Under the pieces are notes generated by a model, which saw only the letters and a list, made by a program, of their open reading frames with translations, was not told where the DNA came from and made no database searches. DNA of 64,000 nt, taken from positions 62,001 through 126,000 of the forward strand of contig JAKALP010000006.1 in NCBI GenBank assembly GCA_021824175.1. Direction: 5' to 3'. A program made the position numbers and the translations under genes. Positions within the stretch are counted from its first letter, which is position 1, and every line of letters starts with the position of its first letter. Of the stretch, positions 16,652 through 24,659 are shown piece by piece. This DNA is from Deltaproteobacteria bacterium. Lineage in GTDB: Bacteria; Desulfobacterota; Desulfobacteria; Desulfobacterales; Desulfosarcinaceae.

Positions 16652-19600
16652 TCAGACTTCGGCGTCCAGGGCCTCGCGGACTTTGGCGAGCAGATCCTTC
16701 ATGCTGAAGGGCTTCTGAAGAAAGTACACGCCAGGGTCCAGCACGCCGTGGTGGGCGATCACATCGGCTGTATAGCCGGACATGAACAGACGCTTGAGGT
16801 TCGGGTATAGGGATAAAAGATTTCTAGCCAGGTCGCGGCCATTCATTTCGGGCATGACCACATCGGTCATGAGCAGATGAATAGCATCGGCGTTTTCATG
16901 GGCCAGACGGATGGCTTCGCCCGGAGCCCCGGCGGCCAGCACGGTGTACCCCTGGCGTTGGAGCATGCGCATGGTCATCATCATCAAGGCCGGTTCATCT
17001 TCCACCAACAGAATGGTTTCGTGACCGCGGGCCACCGCTTGGCCTTCCTTGGTTTTGGGCAGCGGGACGGCCTGGGGCGCGCGGGGCAGGTAGATATTGA
17101 TAGTGCTGCCATGGCCAGGTTCGCTGACCACATCGATGAAACCATTGTTCTGGCCCACAATGCCATAAACCGTGGCCAGACCTAAACCGGTCCCCTTGCC
17201 AATCTCCTTGGTAGTAAAAAAGGGCTCGAAGAGATGGGCGCGGGTCTGGGCATCCATGCCACAGCCATTATCACTCACGCTCAGCCGGAGAAAATCGCCG
17301 GGAAGAAATCCGGGGCGGCCGGCGCACCAGGCCTGATCAAAGGCGGCGGCGCCGGTTTCAATAGTGACCTTGCCGGCCTCTTTATTGATGAGGGCATCCC
17401 GGGCGTTGACGCACAGGTTGGCCAGAATCTGATCAATCTGCGAGGGGTCGATCTTGAGTGGGCCCAGATTGTGTCCCGGCAGCCAGGCCAAATTGATATC
17501 TTCGCCGATGAGCCGCCGCAGCATCTTGAGCATGCCCTCGACGGTTTCGTTAAGGTCCAGTATCTTGGGCGCCACGGTCTGCTTGCGGGCAAAGGCCAGC
17601 AGTTGCCGGGTGAGTTCGGCCGAGCTTTCGGCGGCCCGGCGGATCTCCATCAATTCCGTATGCAGCGTCTGTTCCGGCGGCACCCGGTCCAGGGCCAGCT
17701 CCGTATAGCCCAAAATCACCCCCAGCATATTGTTGAAATCGTGAGCCACGCCGCCGGCCAGGCGACCCACGGATTCCAGCTTTTGGGCTTGCTGGAGCTG
17801 GGACTCCAGGTTGGCCTTTTCCTGCTCGGCCTGTTTGCGCGCCGTGATGTCCACGAAGGTCACAATGACTTGAACCAGCGCGGCATCCCCCGCGAAGACG
17901 GGGTCCGCATTCACCAGAAACCATAGATCTTTTTTGGCTTCTTCATATGGAAAGTGGACTCTGAGAATCAAGTCTCTAATGGCCTGGCGCGTTGTAATCA
18001 CCCTATTCACCGGAAATTCTTCCACGGACAGCGCGGTTCCATCTTCGTCATAAATATCAAAAGCCGGCCTCTTTTCAGCTTTTCCTAAAATTTGATCTTC
18101 CGTTAATCCTAGCATTTCAAGCGCCATGGGATTGCAAATCACTATGTGACTGTCCGGACCATGCACAAGAATGGCGACGTGTATCTTCTGGACCAAAGTT
18201 CGAAAATTTTCTTCGGACTTTTTCAGAGCCTCCTCAACTCGCCGCCGCTCGGTGATATCGTTTACCACGCCGTCAATTCGGATGGGTTGATTCTTTTCGT
18301 CTTTGACAAGATGGGCGTTGAGCAAAACAAATATCTCTTCTCCACCGGCCCTCTTTGCGTTGACCGGATAATTTTTTACAAATCCATGGGTCAGGAGCAA
18401 ATCGAGATATTGTTTGCGGTCTGGGGGGTTCTGTAAAAAATCCGGCGTTTTTTCTCCTCTCAAGTCGTGGCTCCCATCAAACCCGAAAACCCGGCTGAAG
18501 GCCGGGTTGTGATCCAGCAGCACGCCGTCCAGGGTGACGCTGTAGTAGCCTTCATCCAGGTATTGCAGCGTTTCGCGGAATTTCTTCTCGCTTTGCCGCA
18601 GTGCTTCTTCGGCGTGCTTGCGTTGGCTGATATCCGTGGAAATGATCATAAGGCGTGGGATGGTCTGCCCCTCGGGCAAAGGTACCGCGCGGGCGCGCGC
18701 CCATCTCCCGCCGGTCATGGTGTGTTCGAATTCCTGAATTTCGCTGGTTTCAAAGCATCGATCAAGGCTTTGTCTCACGAAATTTTGATGCTCCGGCGGC
18801 AGTATCGCGATGGAGTCCATACCGACCAGCTCGCGGGCGGTGAGACCTAACCGATCCTGGTTAATCATTTCGATTTTGTAGTTGCGGTTAATGATCAAAA
18901 TGAGGTCTGGCGAATGTTTGAACTGGGAGTTGAGCAACTCGGCGGTGCGCTTTTGATCGGTGATATCCTTGGCAATATAAATGGCGGTCTCGGATCGGCC
19001 TTCAATTATGACCGGCATGATCCGCACATTGTAATAGCGAATCTCGCCATGGGGTCCAGGCCCAGCGGATTCGTACTCCTGGCGCTGGCCCGTGGCAAAG
19101 GCGTCGGCCAGGGCCTTGGCGACCACCGGATGGTCGTCTTGGGGCACCCACTGGAAAATAGTGGTGCCAATGAACTGCTCTTCAGTCATACCAGGAATCG
19201 GACGGTTGACGAATTCGATGATCCCGTTGCGGCTGACCTGCAAAATGGTGTCCGGCGCGTTTTCGGTTATGGTGCGCAGGCGGCTTTCGCTTTCTCGGAG
19301 TTGTTCTTCCGCCCGTTTGCGCTCGGTAATGTCATGGGCCGTGCCGCAGGTGCCGGTGATACGGCCGTCATCATCCCGCATGAATTTGGCATTGAACGCG
19401 AGATATATTGGGCGCCCATCTTTGCCAAGGTGAACGGTTTCATACAGTTTGACGCTGTCGCCTCGCATCAACCGGCTGAATTCCCGCATGTCGCGCTTGG
19501 CATATTCAGGGGATTGAAAATCGGTAAAGGGCCGACCGAGCATTTCTTGAACCGGGTAACCGAATACCTCTTCCCAAGCAGCATTCAAGTAAATGTAGCG

Positions 19601-20116
19601 CCCCTTATCATCGCATTGCCAGATTAAGTCCTGGGAAGTCTCCACGAGGTTGTGGTAAAGTGCTTCGGACTTCCCCAATTGCTCCTCGGCTCGTTTTTTA
19701 GCGGTAATATCTCTCACGAAAGAAACGATCCGCCCGCCCTCAAAAGAATAATACTGGACGCTGACTTCGATATCAAAGCTGCTGCCATCCTTGCGGCGGT
19801 GCCGGGTTTCAAACTTGCGCCCCCCTTGGGTCGTAATTCCATGAATGTTATTTTCTATTTCGGTTTGATTTTGAACGGCTTCAAGATCGGTCAGTCCCAT
19901 GGTCAGCAGCTCAGCCGCGCTGTAGCCGCTCATCTGGCAATAGGCTTCATTGACTTCCAGCAGGTGTCCTTTCAAATCCATCATTACAAAGCCATCCATG
20001 GCGGTCTGCAGGATGGCCTGATGGAGTTCAGTGCCTGGTCCTGTTTTCTCCGCGGCGGTTTGCTTTATCGGATTGCGCCTCTGCCGGGCTTGGTCATCAT
20101 CACACTGAATATTCAT
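16652..20116 (-). CDS. Hybrid sensor histidine kinase with six PAS domains and a receiver
   Basis: 1154 residues, soluble, with no membrane segments. Six successive PAS/PAC modules occupy about residues 30-770; five end in a DIT-or-DIS-x-(R/K)K-A type linker. A HisKA domain with the phosphoacceptor His in GGVAHDFNNML (about 787), a HATPase domain with GTGLGLATVYGIV, and a C-terminal receiver (about 1030-1150) with phosphoacceptor Asp in LLMTDVVMPEMNG follow. This is a cytoplasmic multi-sensor phosphorelay kinase. No heme- or flavin-binding signature is obvious in the PAS modules, so ligands are unknown. No partner response regulator is adjacent. The trxB-like gene lies 192 bp downstream on the same strand. 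Confidence 0.9.
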   Translation of the reverse strand: MNIQCDDDQARQRRNPIKQTAAEKTGPGTELHQAILQTAMDGFVMMDLKGHLLEVNEAYCQMSGYSAAELLTMGLTDLEAVQNQTEIENNIHGITTQGGRKFETRHRRKDGSSFDIEVSVQYYSFEGGRIVSFVRDITAKKRAEEQLGKSEALYHNLVETSQDLIWQCDDKGRYIYLNAAWEEVFGYPVQEMLGRPFTDFQSPEYAKRDMREFSRLMRGDSVKLYETVHLGKDGRPIYLAFNAKFMRDDDGRITGTCGTAHDITERKRAEEQLRESESRLRTITENAPDTILQVSRNGIIEFVNRPIPGMTEEQFIGTTIFQWVPQDDHPVVAKALADAFATGQRQEYESAGPGPHGEIRYYNVRIMPVIIEGRSETAIYIAKDITDQKRTAELLNSQFKHSPDLILIINRNYKIEMINQDRLGLTARELVGMDSIAILPPEHQNFVRQSLDRCFETSEIQEFEHTMTGGRWARARAVPLPEGQTIPRLMIISTDISQRKHAEEALRQSEKKFRETLQYLDEGYYSVTLDGVLLDHNPAFSRVFGFDGSHDLRGEKTPDFLQNPPDRKQYLDLLLTHGFVKNYPVNAKRAGGEEIFVLLNAHLVKDEKNQPIRIDGVVNDITERRRVEEALKKSEENFRTLVQKIHVAILVHGPDSHIVICNPMALEMLGLTEDQILGKAEKRPAFDIYDEDGTALSVEEFPVNRVITTRQAIRDLILRVHFPYEEAKKDLWFLVNADPVFAGDAALVQVIVTFVDITARKQAEQEKANLESQLQQAQKLESVGRLAGGVAHDFNNMLGVILGYTELALDRVPPEQTLHTELMEIRRAAESSAELTRQLLAFARKQTVAPKILDLNETVEGMLKMLRRLIGEDINLAWLPGHNLGPLKIDPSQIDQILANLCVNARDALINKEAGKVTIETGAAAFDQAWCAGRPGFLPGDFLRLSVSDNGCGMDAQTRAHLFEPFFTTKEIGKGTGLGLATVYGIVGQNNGFIDVVSEPGHGSTINIYLPRAPQAVPLPKTKEGQAVARGHETILLVEDEPALMMMTMRMLQRQGYTVLAAGAPGEAIRLAHENADAIHLLMTDVVMPEMNGRDLARNLLSLYPNLKRLFMSGYTADVIAHHGVLDPGVYFLQKPFSMKDLLAKVREALDAEV

Positions 20117-20544
20117 AGCCTATGAGCCTGCTTGCATTTTGGGGTTAGACGGTTGAAAAGCGCTGAAGTGCTCTTAGACGCGCTTTCCAGGACAGGCACT
20201 GATTCTATTCCGCGGTGTGGTGATGCGTCCAAAAACGATTTCGGCCATTGCAATTCGATTCCAAGGACAAAAGGTCAGAGGTAGTGATGTGGTGAATTGG
20301 ATTTGAAATCGTCTGGGGCAACACTATTTTTAAGACTTGTCCGGGAATTGATCAATGACAAAAAAGCCCCACGTACCAAAAGCTCGGGACTTCAACTGTC
20401 AAACCGGATTGCCGTTCCGGTTTGCCTGGAGCCGGCATGTGTCCAGCCACGTGCTTGCCTGGATGGCAATTCGTCTTATATTCTGAGACTTATTTTTCCA
20501 GATGGCGTGTAGATTGTGCCAAACCATGGAAGGAGTACGCGGGT
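20117..20544. promoter_or_regulatory. Leader region of cysE with a perfect hairpin
   Basis: 428 bp between the divergent kinase and cysE genes. It contains an 8-bp perfect inverted repeat, AAACCGGA (20401-20408) and TCCGGTTT (20416-20423), with loop TTGCCGT, about 120 bp upstream of the cysE start. No T-run follows, so it looks more like an operator or leader structure than a terminator. I recognise no T-box or known riboswitch. Confidence 0.4.
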
Positions 20545-21537
20545 ATGGACGAACAAAAAAGCGTTTCCACTGAAAAATGCTTGGAAGAATCAGATGCGTG
20601 CAAGATCGATGTGGCAGCCTGCAAGCAGATGAAAGCGCGGGTACCGGAGATCGCGGAAAAGATCATCGCCCATTGCGACAGCCAGGAGTGTTACACCCAC
20701 ATTGATTATGAACCGATTCCTTCGGAAGGATTTGTCAGTGATTTGATCGACCATTTCCGCGCCCTGCTGTTCCCAGGCTATTTTTCAAAGGAAAAGCTCG
20801 ATCCCGCCAACATGAAATACAGCCTGGGCCGCACTGTGTCGGTTCTCTATGACATGCTGGCCGAGCAGATCACCCATCATGTGCGCCACGATTGCCTGCG
20901 CTACCATCTGCCGTGCAGTGAATGCGAGCACAGCGGCCAGGTCAAGGCCATAGCCATGCTGGAGTCCATCCCCCGTCTGCGGCAACTGCTCTCCACCGAT
21001 GTGCAGGCCACCTACGAAGGTGATCCGGCGGCCAAGAGCCATGACGAGATCATCTTCAGCTATCCGGGGATTTATGCCATGACCGTGCACCGGGTGGCCC
21101 ACCGGCTCTTTGAGCTGGGCGTGCCTCTGCTGCCGCGCATCATGAATGAGCATGCCCACAGTCTGACCGGTATCGATATCCATCCGGGAGCCACCATCGG
21201 CCCGCGTTTTGTCATTGATCACGGCACCGGCGTGGTGATTGGCGAGACCACGCAGATCGGCACCAATGTCCGCATCTACCAGGGCGTGACCCTGGGCGCT
21301 TTGAGTCTGCCCAAAAACGCCGGTGAGCAGTTCCGCGGCAAGAAGCGGCATCCCACCATCGAGGATGATGTCATTATCTACTCTGGCGCCACCATCTTGG
21401 GCGGCGACACGGTCATCGGCGCGCGATCAGTGATTGGCGGCAATGTGTGGCTGACCGAATCGGTGCCGCCCGAAACCATGGTATTGATGGAGCATCCGCG
21501 ACTGATTTACAAATCGGCGAATGATAGAAAAGTTTAA
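20545..21537 (+). CDS. cysE: Serine O-acetyltransferase
   Basis: 330 residues. It transfers acetyl from acetyl-CoA to L-serine, giving O-acetylserine for cysteine synthesis. The C-terminal half is a left-handed beta-helix of hexapeptide repeats (HPGATIGPRFVIDHG, VIIYSGATILGG), containing the catalytic His in DHGTGVVIGET. The N-terminal 160 residues are the helical SATase domain, longer than in E. coli CysE and with many Cys (CLEESDACKIDVAAC, CLRYHLPCSEC). This matches the long deltaproteobacterial/EpsC-like form. ATG 20545 follows AGGAG at 20531. Its product is the substrate of the cysK product encoded 165 bp downstream. Confidence 0.93.
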   Translation: MDEQKSVSTEKCLEESDACKIDVAACKQMKARVPEIAEKIIAHCDSQECYTHIDYEPIPSEGFVSDLIDHFRALLFPGYFSKEKLDPANMKYSLGRTVSVLYDMLAEQITHHVRHDCLRYHLPCSECEHSGQVKAIAMLESIPRLRQLLSTDVQATYEGDPAAKSHDEIIFSYPGIYAMTVHRVAHRLFELGVPLLPRIMNEHAHSLTGIDIHPGATIGPRFVIDHGTGVVIGETTQIGTNVRIYQGVTLGALSLPKNAGEQFRGKKRHPTIEDDVIIYSGATILGGDTVIGARSVIGGNVWLTESVPPETMVLMEHPRLIYKSANDRKV

Positions 21538-21701
21538 AGTTTTGAGTTTGGAGTTTTAAGTTATGAATTCTGTCGATTTGATTTGGTGGTGGGTTGGTCA
21601 TATCAATGCCGGGACACCTTAGCTTTACACTTTTAGCTTTATCCTTAAAACTTAGATTCTACCCCATTCCACTACATCAATTCCTGCTAAAGGAGCCCAC
21701 A

Positions 21702-22622
21702 ATGCAACTTTATAATACCGTAAACGCAACCATTGGCCGCACCCCCATGGTGCGCTTGAACCGGCTGGCCATTGAGGCGCCGGCCGAAGTGTTGGCCAAG
21801 CTGGAATTTTTCAACCCCCTGGGCAGCGTCAAGGATCGCATCGCCGCTTATATGATCAGCGAGGCCGAGCGCCAGGGGCTGATCAATGCCCAGAGCCTGA
21901 TCGTGGAGCCCACCAGTGGCAACACCGGCATAGGACTGGCGTTTGTGTGCGCCGTGAAAGGTTATCGCCTCTGCCTGACCATGCCCGAGACCATGAGCGT
22001 GGAACGGCGAAAATTGCTGATCCATCTGGGCGCCGAACTGGTGTTGACCCCGGGCCCCGAAGGCATAGGCGGTGCCATTGCCAAGGCCAAGGAAATCCTC
22101 GCCCAAAACAAAAACGCCTATATGCCAAACCAGTTTGAAAACCCGGCGAATCCCCAGGCCCACCGGGAGACCACGGGCCCCGAGATTTGGAACGATACCG
22201 AGGGGCGGGTGGATATCCTGGTGTCAGGGGTAGGCACGGGTGGTACCATCACGGGTGTCAGCCAGTATATCAAAGCCAAAAATCCCAATTTTAAGGCCAT
22301 TGCCGTTGAGCCGGCCAGCTCGCAGGTGTTGTCGGGCGGCGCCAAGGGCCCGCATAAGATCCAGGGCATCGGCGCGGGGTTCGTGCCTAAAATTCTGGAT
22401 CAAACCTTGATTGACGAAGTAATCGCGGTAACTGATGATGCGGCCTTTGACACTGCCCGGCGTCTGGCCGCGGCCGAAGGCATTCTGTGCGGGATATCAT
22501 CGGGCGCGGCGGTGTGGGCCGCCTTGCAGGTGGCGCAGCGCAAGGAGAACAGCGGCAAACGCATCGTGGCTATCTTGCCCAGCACGGGTGAGCGCTATAT
22601 CAGCACGCCGCTTTTTGCGTGA
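21702..22622 (+). CDS. cysK: Cysteine synthase A (O-acetylserine sulfhydrylase)
   Basis: 306 residues. A PLP enzyme that joins sulfide with O-acetylserine to give cysteine. The PLP Lys is K44 in NPLGSVKDR; the substrate loop is TSGNTG (71-76); the phosphate-binding loop is [10 protein letters not shown]; and SSGAA lies near the C-terminus. The length is standard. ATG 21702 follows AAAGGAG. It lies downstream of cysE and its stop overlaps the next gene (TGATG). In a sulfide-producing anaerobe this pathway also consumes internal sulfide. Confidence 0.95.
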   Translation: MQLYNTVNATIGRTPMVRLNRLAIEAPAEVLAKLEFFNPLGSVKDRIAAYMISEAERQGLINAQSLIVEPTSGNTGIGLAFVCAVKGYRLCLTMPETMSVERRKLLIHLGAELVLTPGPEGIGGAIAKAKEILAQNKNAYMPNQFENPANPQAHRETTGPEIWNDTEGRVDILVSGVGTGGTITGVSQYIKAKNPNFKAIAVEPASSQVLSGGAKGPHKIQGIGAGFVPKILDQTLIDEVIAVTDDAAFDTARRLAAAEGILCGISSGAAVWAALQVAQRKENSGKRIVAILPSTGERYISTPLFA

Positions 22623-23131
22623 TGAAGCTGGTTTTGGTGGATGCCTCGTCGGCCATTTTGCTTTTTAAGGCCGCTTTGTTGGAGCGGGTCGCAGCCTGCT
22701 ATGAGCTCACTGCAGTGCCAGCAGTCTATAAAGAGATTACCGTTGCGGGTCAGCCCGGAGCTCTTTTTTTCGAGCGGATGGTTTCCGGTGGCCTTTTGCG
22801 AGTGTGCGGCCATGAACGCCCAGCCGCCCTTTTCCAAGGGTTCCATACACTGGGGGCCGGCGAGCGCGACACCATGATCGCATTTTTCCAGTACCCAATT
22901 AATTTTGTGATTATGGATGACCGCAAGGGCGCATCGTTGTGCCGATCCAAGAAAATTCCATATATCAATGCCCTGCTATGCCCCAAAATTCTTTTGTTCT
23001 CGGGCCATGCGGATGCCGGGGTGTGTGAAGAAGCTTTTGGACGGCTGTTGCGCATCGGTCGATACAGCCGCTGGGTGCGCGAATTTGCCGAGCGTGCCCA
23101 AAGAAGCGATTTGGAACTATTTCTACCTTAA
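22622..23131 (+). CDS. PIN-domain protein (DUF3368-like), translationally coupled to cysK
   Basis: 169 residues. Acidic residues at PIN positions are visible: D7 in LVDASS, E38 in VYKEI, E81 and D83 in GAGERDTMI, and D99/D100 in MDDRKG. The GxGExxxIxxA...DDRKA pattern is that of DUF3368-type PIN proteins, often toxins. The ATG overlaps the cysK stop by one base (TGATG); a GTG three bases earlier is also possible. No antitoxin-like small gene lies beside it. Either it is an orphan or its partner is elsewhere. A role in cysteine metabolism has no direct support beyond position. Confidence 0.75.
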   Translation: MKLVLVDASSAILLFKAALLERVAACYELTAVPAVYKEITVAGQPGALFFERMVSGGLLRVCGHERPAALFQGFHTLGAGERDTMIAFFQYPINFVIMDDRKGASLCRSKKIPYINALLCPKILLFSGHADAGVCEEAFGRLLRIGRYSRWVREFAERAQRSDLELFLP

Positions 23132-23175
23132 TACACTCAGATATCCGCGATTAAGAGAGCGGGTGGACTGGACAC

Positions 23176-23190
23176 TCATTTATTAAATGA
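23176..23190. promoter_or_regulatory. Palindrome upstream of the TetR gene, candidate operator
   Basis: TCATTTATTAAATGA is a perfect inverted repeat (6-bp arms, 3-base spacer) immediately next to a TTGACA box at 23191 and about 150 bp before the TetR start. TetR-family repressors commonly bind such palindromes at their own promoters. A TATAAT at 23218 is 21 bp from the TTGACA, too far for an ideal pair, so the exact promoter is uncertain. Confidence 0.4.
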
Positions 23191-23337
23191 TTGACATTTT
23201 TTTTATTTTGCTTCAATTATAATTCATAAGAGCCAATTTTCAAAAATCTCACCAGGCAATAAGAAGGTAGCAAAAGCGTTTTGCCGCCACGGGATATAAA
23301 GGCAACAAGCCAACAACAGCCAAGCGGATAATGACTG

Positions 23338-23979
23338 ATGGGCATCCAAGAACGTAAAGAGAGAGAAAAAGAGCGGCGGCGCCAACAAATTATCGTGGCC
23401 GCCAAACGGGTCTTTTCCGAAAAAGGGTTCAACAAAGCCACCATGGAGGACATCGCCAAGGAGGCCGAGCTCAGTCCGGGCACCCTTTATCTCTATTTTA
23501 AAAACAAGGAAGAGCTCTACGCCTCACTTTCCCTGAGAATCCTGCAATACCTGCACATCCGAGTCTCCCACGTGATCAACCAAACTGAGCTGGATCCCAT
23601 CGCCAAGCTGGATGCGCTCAAAGAAGTAATGTTTGATGTTTACAATTTTGATCCCCTGATCATCATCAACATGTTCCACTTGCAATCCAGCGAGACATTG
23701 AAAAATCTATCTGATGAGCTGATTGAGGAGATCAAAACCCTATCGCGCAACTCCATAGGGGCCATCGCTAAAATCTTTCAGGAAGGCATTGACAGAGGTG
23801 TCTTCATCGACCGCCATCCCATTGCTTTGTCGGACATCACCTGGAGCATTTTTTCCGGAGTGGTGCTGTGGGAGAACAGCAAGAAGATCATCAACGAGAA
23901 CAAGGACTACCTCAAAGAGACCCTCAAACTGGCCTTCGAGATCTTTGATCGGGGCGTCCTGGTCAACAAGCCAAATTAA
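23338..23979 (+). CDS. TetR/AcrR-family transcriptional regulator
   Basis: 213 residues. The N-terminal helix-turn-helix domain (about residues 13-60) has the standard pattern, AAKRVFSEKGFNKATMEDIA followed by GTLYLYFKNKEELY. The remainder is a helical ligand-binding domain with no sequence signature for its ligand. The strongly basic N-terminus (RKEREKERRRQQ) would contact DNA. Regulators of this shape often control fatty-acid or efflux genes. The beta-oxidation genes starting at 27.6 kb are a possible target, but that is inference. It converges with the cytochrome gene across a strong hairpin. Confidence 0.9.
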   Translation: MGIQERKEREKERRRQQIIVAAKRVFSEKGFNKATMEDIAKEAELSPGTLYLYFKNKEELYASLSLRILQYLHIRVSHVINQTELDPIAKLDALKEVMFDVYNFDPLIIINMFHLQSSETLKNLSDELIEEIKTLSRNSIGAIAKIFQEGIDRGVFIDRHPIALSDITWSIFSGVVLWENSKKIINENKDYLKETLKLAFEIFDRGVLVNKPN

Positions 23980-23986
23980 TTTTCGC

Positions 23987-24021
23987 CAAAAAAGAACCTG
24001 CCATGGTGTCATGGCAGGTTC
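23987..24021 (-). terminator. Rho-independent terminator of the cytochrome c3 gene
   Basis: A perfect 12-bp stem, GAACCTGCCATG (23994-24005) with CATGGCAGGTTC (24010-24021), and a 4-base loop. Read on the minus strand it is followed by TTTTTT (complement of 23988-23993). It lies between convergent genes; the T-run shows that it serves the minus-strand cytochrome gene. Confidence 0.85.
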
Positions 24022-24081
24022 GGGAATGTTGTCATCAAAGGGTTGGGTGGAACCCCAACGCTTTTTTTGTGATGTTTCGCG

Positions 24082-24558
24082 CTACTCTTCCTTGGGATGA
24101 CACTGGATACATCCAGTGGGGCCGGCGGCTGCGATCTTGGCTCCACCTTGGATTTGGGTCGCCTCCACTATTTCGTTTTTCTGTTGGATCGATTTGTGGC
24201 AACCGATGCACATGGTGTGATACGCATTTTTGAAGTAGCGAATTGTCAACTTCGCATCTTTCGAGGGCTTGCCGTTTTCATCCTTGGGCGCTTCCGTCAG
24301 ATCGTGGCACCCGGCCGTGCTGCACCCGGTGATCATTGATTCGGTGTTCCACTGGTGGTGGCACTTTTGACATTGGTAGCTGAAGTGCACGGCATGGGGG
24401 AAGCTGACGGCCGCCCTTTTGGCTTCAGAAGAGATGGATTTCAACACAATGTCTCCCATGGGCACGCACATCTGATTGTCCTCGGCCCACGCCACGCCCC
24501 CAAGCAAGCCCACGAGCAAAAATGCGGCCACCACCATTCGACTCTTTATCGTACCCAT
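24082..24558 (-). CDS. Periplasmic tetraheme cytochrome c3 (class III)
   Basis: 158 residues with a cleavable signal peptide (VVAAFLLVGLLGGVAWA-ED). Four heme attachment sites are visible: CQKCH, CSTAGCH (the CxxxxCH variant typical of cytochrome c3), CIGCH and CIQCH. Extra His residues (FPHAVHFSYQC, AYHTMC) can serve as sixth ligands. Such proteins shuttle electrons in the periplasm between hydrogenases or formate dehydrogenases and membrane redox complexes of sulfate reducers. The sequence is a main clue to the organism. A strong terminator follows. No redox complex gene is adjacent. Confidence 0.93.
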   Translation of the reverse strand: MGTIKSRMVVAAFLLVGLLGGVAWAEDNQMCVPMGDIVLKSISSEAKRAAVSFPHAVHFSYQCQKCHHQWNTESMITGCSTAGCHDLTEAPKDENGKPSKDAKLTIRYFKNAYHTMCIGCHKSIQQKNEIVEATQIQGGAKIAAAGPTGCIQCHPKEE

Positions 24559-24659
24559 GCTCCGCTCCTCTGACGCAAATTAAAAATTTCCAGCCGCTAT
24601 ATTATGCTCTGGTTGATTTTTCAATCGAAATTAAAAGGGCATGGCGTGAAAAGGGACCC

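Noticed and set aside
20422-20544. Upstream extension of cysE beginning MPGAGMCPAT
   Set aside because: It is not like any SATase N-terminus, and a strong ribosome site precedes ATG 20545.
23191-23223. TTGACA and TATAAT as one promoter for the TetR gene
   Set aside because: Spacing is 21 bp, well beyond the usual 16-18; both boxes may belong to different signals or chance.
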